A stretch of DNA of 64,000 nt from Oscillospiraceae bacterium (GTDB lineage Bacteria; Bacillota; Clostridia; Oscillospirales; Ruminococcaceae): assembly GCA_017521325.1 (NCBI GenBank), contig JAFXCV010000067.1, positions 1 to 64,000 on the forward strand, given 5' to 3'. The notes under the pieces are model-generated. The model was given only the letters and a program-made list of their open reading frames with translations, ran no database searches and had not been told where the DNA came from. Made by a program: the position numbers and the translations under genes. Shown in pieces: positions 51,574 to 59,189 of the stretch (its first letter is position 1; every line of letters begins with the position of its first letter).

Positions 51574-53472
51574 ATGGAAAAGACAGAGAAAAACACGGAT
51601 ACTCCGCTGCGGCGTGAGGATATTTCACCGAACAATGACCCCATCATTGCACTTGCAGGCAATCCGAATGTCGGAAAATCCACCGTTTTCAATGCACTTA
51701 CGGGCATGCACCAGCACACAGGAAACTGGGCGGGTAAAACAGTTACCAACGCTATTGGAATGGCGAAATATGGGGGAAATTCCTACATCCTTGCGGATCT
51801 TCCCGGTACCTATTCCCTGCGTGGCGGCTGTGCCGAGGAGGAGACAGCGAGGGAATTTCTGCAAAGCGGCTGTACGGATGTGGTGATCGTTGTGTGTGAT
51901 GCGTGCTGTCTGGAGCGAAATCTCTTGCTTGTGCTTCAGGTCAGAGCGCTTTGTGAGCGTGTGATCGTCTGCGTAAATCTTCTGGATGAGGCTGAAAAAC
52001 GCAGTGTTACCGTCGATCTTGCCCTGCTTGAGGAAAAACTCTCACTTCCCGTCGTGGGCATCACCGCCCGAAGCGGCATGGGGCTTGATACACTGATGGA
52101 TCGCCTGCAGGAGCTGCTTGACAGCAGATTCGAGAAACTTGAAATTTCCGAAAGCACGCAGAATCGGGAAATCTCCGACCTTGTGCAGGAGGCTGAGAAA
52201 ATCGCTGCACAGGTCCTTTCCTTCGGAGATCAGCCCTCGGATCTCACCGACCGCCGCCTCGACCGCATCTTCATGGGCAGGAAATTCGGTGTTCCCGTGA
52301 TGCTTGTCATGCTTGCTGTCATTCTGTGGCTGACAATGATCGGGGCGAATTATCCCTCGGCGCTGCTCTCGCAGTTTTTATTTTCCATCGGCAGCGCAGC
52401 AAGCGGATTTCTTAACGAAATCCACGCACCTGCGTGGATTGATGGGCTTTTTATCCAAGGCATGTACCGCACCCTTGCGTGGGTTGTTTCCGTGATGCTG
52501 CCGCCGATGGCAATCTTTTTTCCGCTTTTCACATTATTGGAGGATGCAGGCTATCTGCCGAGAGTGGCATTCAACCTTGACGGATGCTTTCGAAAATGCG
52601 GTGCCTGCGGGAAACAGGCACTCACGATGTGCATGGGATTCGGCTGCAATGCCGCAGGTGTGACGGGGTGCCGCATTATAGATTCGCCGAGGGACCGGCT
52701 GATTGCAATTCTCACAAATGTATTTGTGCCGTGTAATGGGCGTTTTCCGCTGCTGATTTCTCTGATCTCCATGTTTTTTGTCACAGGAATTTCCGCAGTT
52801 GATTCGGTTCTGACTGCATTTTTGCTCCTTGGCGTGATCCTTTCCGGTATTGGAATGACCTTTCTCACCTCAAAACTTCTCTCAAAAACCCTGCTGCGAG
52901 GGGTGGCATCCTCCTTTACGTTAGAGCTTCCACCGTACCGACGACCGCAGATCGGCAAGGTCATCGTGCGTTCCATCTTTGACAGAACTGTATTCGTCCT
53001 TGGACGGGCGTGCATCGTTGCCGCACCGACGGGCATTCTCATCTGGCTGCTTGCGAATATTTCCGTGGCGAATCAGAGCCTGCTTATGCACTGCGCCGGA
53101 TTTCTCGATCCCTTTGCACAGTGGTTCGGTATGGACGGAACGATCCTGCTTGCCTTTATTCTTGGCTTCCCTGCGAATGAAATTGTCATCCCCATCATCC
53201 TTATGAGCTATCTCTCACAAGGAAGTCTGACGGAAATTGCAGAGCTTTCCACACTCCGTACCCTCTTTGTGGAAAACGGATGGACACCTGTGACTGCACT
53301 TTGTGTCATGGCATTTTCCCTCCTGCATTTTCCTTGCTCTACAACCGTGATGACGATTTATAAGGAAACAAAAAGCCTGAAATGGACGTTCCTTTCTGTG
53401 GGATTGCCTACGATTCTTGGATTTGCGGTGTGCTTTGTAATCCACTCTGTTGGAATGCTGTTCGGTTTTTAA
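51574..53472 (+). CDS. feoB: Ferrous iron transport protein B
   Basis: The 632-residue transporter takes up Fe(II). The cytoplasmic G domain shows GNPNVGKST, TGNWAGKTV and DLPGTYSL; NLLDEAE replaces the usual NxxD box. A helical spacer follows (about 170-230), then the membrane part with two Gate repeats containing GFGCNAAGVTGCRI and PCNGRFPLLI. It is short compared with enterobacterial FeoB (about 770). No feoA or feoC is adjacent. The start chosen has AAAGGGGC upstream; ten further codons are possible. Confidence 0.94.
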   Translation: MEKTEKNTDTPLRREDISPNNDPIIALAGNPNVGKSTVFNALTGMHQHTGNWAGKTVTNAIGMAKYGGNSYILADLPGTYSLRGGCAEEETAREFLQSGCTDVVIVVCDACCLERNLLLVLQVRALCERVIVCVNLLDEAEKRSVTVDLALLEEKLSLPVVGITARSGMGLDTLMDRLQELLDSRFEKLEISESTQNREISDLVQEAEKIAAQVLSFGDQPSDLTDRRLDRIFMGRKFGVPVMLVMLAVILWLTMIGANYPSALLSQFLFSIGSAASGFLNEIHAPAWIDGLFIQGMYRTLAWVVSVMLPPMAIFFPLFTLLEDAGYLPRVAFNLDGCFRKCGACGKQALTMCMGFGCNAAGVTGCRIIDSPRDRLIAILTNVFVPCNGRFPLLISLISMFFVTGISAVDSVLTAFLLLGVILSGIGMTFLTSKLLSKTLLRGVASSFTLELPPYRRPQIGKVIVRSIFDRTVFVLGRACIVAAPTGILIWLLANISVANQSLLMHCAGFLDPFAQWFGMDGTILLAFILGFPANEIVIPIILMSYLSQGSLTEIAELSTLRTLFVENGWTPVTALCVMAFSLLHFPCSTTVMTIYKETKSLKWTFLSVGLPTILGFAVCFVIHSVGMLFGF

Positions 53473-53545
53473 AATGAATTTCCTCCCAAAGTGGGAGGAA
53501 ACTTCTATTGCAAAAGAACAAATGTTCAAACAAAATTTCAAAACA

Positions 53546-53576
53546 ACAGCCGTCCCTGCCACGCAGAAACGGCTGT
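53546..53576 (-). terminator. Terminator of metY
   Basis: ACAGCCGT and ACGGCTGT form the stem; on the minus strand GTTTTG follows. A second hairpin, TTTCCTCCC/GGGAGGAAA (53480-53497), follows feoB on the other strand. Confidence 0.65.
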
Positions 53577-53585
53577 ATTTCGTGA

Positions 53586-54851
53586 TTACTTCGAAGCCTC
53601 AAACGCCTGAGTCAGATCGTCAATAATGTCCTCGACATTCTCAAGACCTACGGACAGACGGATCATGCCTGCGTCGATGCCGGCAGCCACGAGCTGTTCG
53701 TCGGTGAGCTGACGATGGGTCATGCTTGCAGGATGCAGCACGCAGGTGCGGATATCCGCAACGTGAACCTCACGGGATGCAAGCTTGAGGGCATCCATGA
53801 ACTTTGTTGCAGCCTCTCTGCCGCCCTTGATGCAGAAGGAAATGACGCCGCTGCAGCCATCGGGCAGGTACTTCTGCGCACGCTCATAGTGCTTGTCGGA
53901 TTCCAGTCCCGGATAGGTAATGCTTGCAACGCTGTCGCAGCCCTGCAGGAACTTCGCAACGGTCAGACCGTTCTTGCAGTAACGCTCCATACGGACAGCC
54001 AGAGTTTCCAGACCGAGATTGAGCAGGAATGCGGAATTTGCCGCCGGATAGCAGCCAAAATCACGCATCAGCTGCATTCTTGCCTTGATGATATATGCCA
54101 TTTTGCCGAATTCTCTGGTGTAAACAACGCCGTGGTAGCTCTCGTCAGGCTCGGTGAATTCGGGGAAATTGCCGTTTGCCCAGTCAAAATTACCGCTGTC
54201 TACGATGACGCCGCCGCCCTGTACTGCATGACCGTCCATGTATTTGGTGGTGGAGTGGATGACAATATCCGCACCGAATTCAAAAGGACGGCACAGGATG
54301 GGTGTCGGGAATGTATTGTCCACGATCAGCGGAATGCCGTGCTTGTGGGCAAAATTTGCAAAGCGCTCGATGTCAAACACATTCAGCGCAGGATTTGCCA
54401 GTGTTTCGCCGAAAACAAGCTTGGTGTTCGGCTTGATGGCAGCTTCCAGCTCTTCTTCGGTAGCCTCGGGATCCACAAAAATGCACTCAATGCCGAGCTT
54501 TTTGAGGGTTACCGCAAAGAGGTTCACGGTGCCGCCATAGATGGCACTTGCCGCAATGAAGCTGTCGCCGGAATTACAGAGGTTCAGAACAGACAGCAGG
54601 GACGCAGCCTGTCCGCTGGAGGTGCACATTGCACCAACGCCGCCCTCAAGCGCAGCGATCTTCTTCTCAACAGCGTCAACTGTGGGATTGGAGAAACGGG
54701 AATACATGTGCTCTGTGGGCATGTTAAACAAATCAGCAATGTGCTGTGTACTGTCAAAAACATAGGTGGTACTCTGCACAATCGGCAGCGCACCGGGCGC
54801 ACCGTTTGTAGGCTCATAGCCTTCATGCAGGCATTTGGTTTCAATTTTCAT
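53586..54851 (-). CDS. metY: O-acetylhomoserine aminocarboxypropyltransferase (sulfhydrylase)
   Basis: The 421-residue pyridoxal phosphate enzyme makes homocysteine directly from O-acetylhomoserine and sulfide. It matches the Cys/Met metabolism family with YSRFSNPTVDAVEKKIAALEGG, DNTFPTPILCRPFEFGAD and the cofactor lysine in HSTTKYMDGHA. Length of about 420 and the insertion around residues 220-250 favour MetY over MetB/MetC (about 380). It stands alone. Confidence 0.92.
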   Translation of the reverse strand: MKIETKCLHEGYEPTNGAPGALPIVQSTTYVFDSTQHIADLFNMPTEHMYSRFSNPTVDAVEKKIAALEGGVGAMCTSSGQAASLLSVLNLCNSGDSFIAASAIYGGTVNLFAVTLKKLGIECIFVDPEATEEELEAAIKPNTKLVFGETLANPALNVFDIERFANFAHKHGIPLIVDNTFPTPILCRPFEFGADIVIHSTTKYMDGHAVQGGGVIVDSGNFDWANGNFPEFTEPDESYHGVVYTREFGKMAYIIKARMQLMRDFGCYPAANSAFLLNLGLETLAVRMERYCKNGLTVAKFLQGCDSVASITYPGLESDKHYERAQKYLPDGCSGVISFCIKGGREAATKFMDALKLASREVHVADIRTCVLHPASMTHRQLTDEQLVAAGIDAGMIRLSVGLENVEDIIDDLTQAFEASK

Positions 54852-54886
54852 GATGGGATACTTCCTTTCATAAATGGGATGGTTCT

Positions 54887-54915
54887 ATTATAGCACATTC
54901 TGCAAACGAATGCAA
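54887..54915 (-). promoter_or_regulatory. Sigma-A promoter of metY
   Basis: Minus-strand TTGCAT (54910-54915) and TATAAT (54887-54892), 17-base spacer, about 35 bases before the start. No room for a SAM riboswitch. Confidence 0.8.
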
Positions 54916-54922
54916 GAGGAAA

Positions 54923-57169
54923 TTAAGTCAGGTGTGCAAGGAAATCTGTAATTCCGTCCGTACCGCCCGCACCCTGATAAGCTGCATACATCAGGATCAG
55001 CGCAGCGTCGGTTGCTTCGAATTGTCCGTTTCCGTTCACATCCGCAAAGCCTGCCTGCTCCTTGGTCAGTTCATGCGCTTCGCCTGCACCCTCTGCCGCT
55101 GCGGCAACAAGGAGGAGTGCGGCATCCGTTGCGTTGACGCTGCCGTTGCCGTCGAGATCGCCAAGGCTGTAGACGGGAACAAAAGGCTCCGGTGATTCGC
55201 CGAGGCTTCGGAAATTGTATCCTTTTTCCACAGCATATGCCTGTGCTGTGGAATTTTCATAGCCGACAATCGTTCCTTGAAATCCGCCGCCGTAAAACGA
55301 TTCTCCGTTAAATGCGAAGTCCGGATTGAGGAAAATAAACTCACCTGTATTTTTCAGTTCTTCACCATTGGAGGTATATGCGTAATCAAATGTAAAAGCT
55401 CCGTCATCAAGGCGTTCTAAGCTCTTGGGAAATGTAACGGTGGAAAGACCGTAGCAGCCTTTAAATGCCCAACCTTCAATATACTTCAGACTGTCGGAGA
55501 GTGTCAGTTCCGTCAGACCTGCGCAGTTTTCAAAAGCACTTCTTTCAATGCCTTCGACGGAGTCCGGAAGAACGATTTTGTTCGGGCACGTCATATTTCT
55601 GTTATCAGAAGCAAACGCAAAGCATCCGATGACTTTTACGCCATCGGGAACCGTGTATTCCGTCTGCTGTCTGCCGATCGGATACTGCATCAGCTTCGTG
55701 CCGTCCTTTGACAGAAGCACGCCGTTTTCGCTTTTGTACGACGGGTGATCCGCAGCAACTTCAATTTTCGTCAGCCCTTCGTTGTAGCTGAATGCACCAT
55801 CTCCGATGGAGGTCAGATTCTTTGGAATCGTGACGCTTGTCAGAGCAGTGTTTTTGAATGCATTTTCATCGATTGAAATCAAACTTTCGGGCAGAGTTAT
55901 TTCCTTCAGCGGAATATCGGAAAATGCACCCAAACCGATCTCCTTAACGCTGTTTCCGAATGTCACCTTTTCAAGAAAATAACAATTCCAGAACGCATAC
56001 TCACCAATTGAAGTCACCGTATCGGGAATGACAACGGATGTCATAGTCTGATCACGCAGTGCTTCGCCCTCAATTCTCCTTACCGGCAGACCTTCGATTT
56101 CGGATGGAATGATGAAATCCCCTGAAATTCTGCCGTTTGTTTCGTCCACGCCGTAGATGCCGACGTGATCGGCATAGACTCTGTAGAGAAGTTTTTCGTG
56201 TACGCCTTTTCCGACTGCAAAGTTGCAGTCATGTTTTTCGGCATATGCCTGCGCTGTGGAATCGGGTTTTCCGTAAATGGTGCCGTCGAAATACCATTCC
56301 CGATAGCCGTCAGCATCGTATTTATATGTATTGCAGAATGTATCAATGATGTCATAGATCTCACAGGATGGATTTTCAATGTAAAAGTCGTCAACGCTCG
56401 AATAGAAAAAGGCAGAGTTATCAATCACGCTGACGCTTTCGGGGATCACCAGAGAATATATACCACGCAGATTGCTGAATGCTGAATTTCCGATATATTC
56501 GAGATTTTGCGGCAGTTCCAGTCTTGCAGCATCAAGTCCCATGCACGCATGACTTTCGATACGCTTTACACTTTCGGGAAAAACGATCTCACCGGCAGCG
56601 GTGAAATAAAACGAATACGCACCGAGAACCTCCACGCCATCCGGAATAGCATAAGAACCTGCACCGGCAGGATATTTCACAAGTGTTTTTTTGTCCTTGG
56701 TAAATACCACGCCGTCCACGGAGCAGTATACGGGATTCTCCTCATCTACGTTGATCGCTTTCAAGGAGCTGTTAACACCACCGCCGTCGATGCTGATGCC
56801 CCATTTCACATAGACTGCATTCAATGCGCCGTCCTGAATCTCGGTCACACTTGCAGGGATATGCATGGATGTGATGTACTGGCAATCGTCGAATGTGTAG
56901 GACAGGATCGTTGTCACAGGAAGCCCGTCAATTTCATCGGGAATTACGACATCCCCTTCATATTCCTCATTAAAATCGTAAATTTCGATGTGGTCGCTGT
57001 ACTTGTGATAAAAAAATTCGCCGTACTGCCCCGTATCGGAATCCGGTTCTTCTTCCCATAAAGAGATAGCGGATGCATGCAGGGGTAAATCCTGCGCATA
57101 CGGCACGACGGCAGAGGCTGCAAAGACTGCGCTGAGCAGCATTGCAAAAACTGCAGATCTGCGTTTCAT
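54923..57169 (-). CDS. Secreted BspA-type leucine-rich repeat protein with C-terminal dockerin
   Basis: The 748-residue protein has a signal peptide (1-32, ending near PLHASA) and many BspA/LRR_5 repeats (about 70-650) such as IPDTVTSIGEYAFWNC and LPDSVEGIERSAFENC, which form an open solenoid for binding proteins or surfaces. Residues 670-748 are a type I dockerin with two calcium-binding repeats (DLDGNGSVNATDAALLL and DVNGNGQFEATDAALIL), which would plug it into a cellulosome scaffold. No catalytic domain. AAAGGAATG precedes the start chosen. Confidence 0.9.
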   Translation of the reverse strand: MKRRSAVFAMLLSAVFAASAVVPYAQDLPLHASAISLWEEEPDSDTGQYGEFFYHKYSDHIEIYDFNEEYEGDVVIPDEIDGLPVTTILSYTFDDCQYITSMHIPASVTEIQDGALNAVYVKWGISIDGGGVNSSLKAINVDEENPVYCSVDGVVFTKDKKTLVKYPAGAGSYAIPDGVEVLGAYSFYFTAAGEIVFPESVKRIESHACMGLDAARLELPQNLEYIGNSAFSNLRGIYSLVIPESVSVIDNSAFFYSSVDDFYIENPSCEIYDIIDTFCNTYKYDADGYREWYFDGTIYGKPDSTAQAYAEKHDCNFAVGKGVHEKLLYRVYADHVGIYGVDETNGRISGDFIIPSEIEGLPVRRIEGEALRDQTMTSVVIPDTVTSIGEYAFWNCYFLEKVTFGNSVKEIGLGAFSDIPLKEITLPESLISIDENAFKNTALTSVTIPKNLTSIGDGAFSYNEGLTKIEVAADHPSYKSENGVLLSKDGTKLMQYPIGRQQTEYTVPDGVKVIGCFAFASDNRNMTCPNKIVLPDSVEGIERSAFENCAGLTELTLSDSLKYIEGWAFKGCYGLSTVTFPKSLERLDDGAFTFDYAYTSNGEELKNTGEFIFLNPDFAFNGESFYGGGFQGTIVGYENSTAQAYAVEKGYNFRSLGESPEPFVPVYSLGDLDGNGSVNATDAALLLVAAAAEGAGEAHELTKEQAGFADVNGNGQFEATDAALILMYAAYQGAGGTDGITDFLAHLT

Positions 57170-57215
57170 TGGCTGACATTCCTTTCGTTTTGTTTTCGGG
57201 AATTCCGATGCTACA

Positions 57216-57244
57216 ATTTTACCACATCTCCCCCAAAATTGCAA
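57216..57244 (-). promoter_or_regulatory. Sigma-A promoter of the dockerin-LRR gene
   Basis: Minus-strand TTGCAA (57239-57244) and TAAAAT (57216-57221), 17-base spacer. Confidence 0.7.
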
Positions 57245-57328
57245 GAAAAATCTTCAGAAATCGAAGTACTATTATAAAACAGCCATGCATATAATGCAGT
57301 GAACAAAACCCTACAGGAGGAACAAGCC

Positions 57329-57604
57329 ATGCCGGAAATCACCGCCGCCCCCCACACCATGATTCTTGAAGATCGCAAAACGCTTAGTATTTCGGGCGTC
57401 ACTGACGTTGACCGCTTTGATGAACGGGAGATCGTGCTGTACACACGGCAGGGAGAGCTGACAATCACGGGCAGGGAACTGCGCATCAACGCCGTGAGCG
57501 TCGAAACAGGGAACATGTCCGTCGAGGGCGATATCTGGTCGCTCTGCTACGGTGACCGTGACAAGCAGGCACCCCTCTCCCTGCTTGGAAGGCTGCTGCG
57601 ATGA
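57329..57604 (+). CDS. yabP: Sporulation protein YabP
   Basis: The 91-residue product matches YabP (HTMILEDRKTLSISGVTDVDRFDEREIVLYTRQGELTITGRELRI). In Bacillus, YabP and YabQ are made in the mother cell under sigma-E and needed for spore coat or cortex formation. CAGGAGG precedes the start. CATATAAT at 57288-57295 resembles a sigma-E -10 box, but no good -35 partner is seen. It overlaps yabQ by four bases. Confidence 0.9.
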   Translation: MPEITAAPHTMILEDRKTLSISGVTDVDRFDEREIVLYTRQGELTITGRELRINAVSVETGNMSVEGDIWSLCYGDRDKQAPLSLLGRLLR

Positions 57605-58143
57605 CGGCGGCACTGGTCATCCCCGGAACCTACACCTCCCCCGAGGAGCAGCTCCTGCTCTTTGCAGGCGCATGCCTGCTGGGGATTCCGTGCGGCATCC
57701 TCTTTGACAGCATGCGTCTGCTTCGGCGGATCGTTCCCCATCCTGCCCCTCTTGTCGCCTTGGAGGACGTGCTGTTTCCGGTTCTGTGCGGAATTCTCCT
57801 GCTCGGCTACACCACCGCCTTTGCGCAGAGCGTGTTCCGTTTCTACTATCTCTGGGGCTGTGTTCTGGGCTTTGGGCTGTATGAATGCACCCTCGGCAGC
57901 TTCATTCTGGCAGCAGCAGCAAGATTATGCAGGATTTTATCACTGCCCTTTAAAAAGCTGCGGCAGGCTTTTGCATTGATTTGTAAAAAAGTGGGGCAGA
58001 TATTTGTAAAAAACAACAAAAAAACAGAAGAAGTACAACAAAATACGCAAAATCCCTTGCAAGATGCCCCCGAAATGGTGTATAATAAAAAAAGAAATAT
58101 AAAGAAGGTGAAACAAAATGGCAAAAACAACTCGCAAAAATGA
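57601..58143 (+). CDS. yabQ: Spore cortex biosynthesis protein YabQ
   Basis: The 180-residue membrane protein has about four helices (18-38, 55-75, 78-98, 100-115) and a basic polar C-terminus. LLLFAGACLLGIPCGILFDSMRLLRRI is typical of YabQ, which localises to the outer forespore membrane and is needed for cortex. It follows yabP directly; its last 26 bases overlap divIC. Confidence 0.9.
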   Translation: MTAALVIPGTYTSPEEQLLLFAGACLLGIPCGILFDSMRLLRRIVPHPAPLVALEDVLFPVLCGILLLGYTTAFAQSVFRFYYLWGCVLGFGLYECTLGSFILAAAARLCRILSLPFKKLRQAFALICKKVGQIFVKNNKKTEEVQQNTQNPLQDAPEMVYNKKRNIKKVKQNGKNNSQK

Positions 58144-58426
58144 AAAGTCCGGATTCTTTTTCCGTCTGATGCTTCGTGTTGCAGGTGTGCTGTTTGTGAT
58201 TTTCTGTGTGGTATCCATCGTGAACACCCAGAACAGCACTGCCGAGAAGAAACAGGAGCTTGCGAAAATTGAAGCGGATATCGAAGAAATGAAGATGAAC
58301 ATTGACGAACTCAATGACATGAACCGTTCCGACGATATCAATCGTTATATGGAAAAGCTTGCGGTGGAGAATAATAACTACGCATATCCCGACGAGCGCA
58401 GGTATTACGATACATCCCGTGACTGA
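58118..58426 (+). CDS. divIC: Septum formation initiator DivIC
   Basis: The 102-residue protein has one membrane helix (about 16-36) followed by a coiled coil (about 40-70: AEKKQELAKIEADIEEMKMN) and ends with a short polar tail, as in DivIC/FtsB. It forms the division complex with FtsL and DivIB. GAAGGTG precedes the start. The order yabP-yabQ-divIC-yabR is that of Bacillus. Confidence 0.88.
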   Translation: MAKTTRKNEKSGFFFRLMLRVAGVLFVIFCVVSIVNTQNSTAEKKQELAKIEADIEEMKMNIDELNDMNRSDDINRYMEKLAVENNNYAYPDERRYYDTSRD

Positions 58427-58467
58427 CACGGTTGATAGAATTTTTTAAAGCAGGGGGCTTTCAGTGT

Positions 58468-58917
58468 ATGCAGCTGGAAATCGGAAAAATTTATGACGGA
58501 AAAGTAAAGGCAATCACAAACTACGGTGCATTTGTAGAAGTACCGGTCGAGGACGGCAAGCCCATCACGGGCATGGTACATATTTCAGAGGTTGCAAACG
58601 CCTATGTCACGGACATCCGTGAGTTCCTCACAGAGGAGCAGGAGGTCAAGGTCAAGGTGCTGCAGATCAACGAACAGGGCAAGATCAGCATGTCGATCAA
58701 GAAGGCTGTGACAGAAGAAAAGCCCGCACCCAAGCCCCGTCCACGCAAACCTGAGCGTGAGAAGGGCATTGTCTGGGAACCCAAGCCCCAGAAGCCGCAG
58801 TCCGAGATGACTTTCGAGGACATGATGAGCCGTTTCAAGCAGAACAGTGAGGAGCGCATGTGCGACATCAAGCGCAACACCGACCGCAAGAACGGCAGCC
58901 GCAGGCGTTCGAAATAA
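58468..58917 (+). CDS. yabR: S1 RNA-binding domain protein, YabR-like
   Basis: The 149-residue product has one S1 domain (1-75: IGKIYDGKVKAITNYGAFVEV, GMVHISEVANAYV, VKVLQINEQGKISMSIK) and then a long basic, proline-rich tail (EKPAPKPRPRKPEREK...KNGSRRRSK). YabR/GSP13 proteins bind RNA or ribosomes. The ATG at 58468 is preferred, with AGGGGGC upstream, over a TTG twelve codons earlier. Confidence 0.88.
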   Translation: MQLEIGKIYDGKVKAITNYGAFVEVPVEDGKPITGMVHISEVANAYVTDIREFLTEEQEVKVKVLQINEQGKISMSIKKAVTEEKPAPKPRPRKPEREKGIVWEPKPQKPQSEMTFEDMMSRFKQNSEERMCDIKRNTDRKNGSRRRSK

Positions 58918-58926
58918 ACATGGTAT

Positions 58927-58962
58927 AGCCGTCTTTGATGATTCAGAGGCGGCTTTTTTGCG
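58927..58962 (+). terminator. Terminator after yabR
   Basis: TAGCCGTCT, an 11-base loop, AGGCGGCT then TTTTTTG. The remaining bases up to 59107 show nothing recognisable. Confidence 0.85.
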
Positions 58963-59107
58963 TGTAATGCATGATTTTGGGGAGATCGTATCAGCAGCAA
59001 TTGCATTTTTTGTCCACCAGCGTTTTCAGGAATATTTCCATTCCTGCTGTTTTGTATTGCATATCGCATTATCTGTATCGGATTATGAAGAAATCTGCAA
59101 ATTTCTA

Positions 59108-59137
59108 TTGACGTACGGTGAATTTTTGTGGTATAAT
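59108..59137 (+). promoter_or_regulatory. Sigma-A promoter of the GH43 gene
   Basis: TTGACG (59108-59113) and a perfect TATAAT (59132-59137), 18-base spacer. Confidence 0.8.
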
Positions 59138-59189
59138 TAACCAAAGAGGAAATGTACGTAACGAAATCGGCTGAATGGAGGAACAAAAT

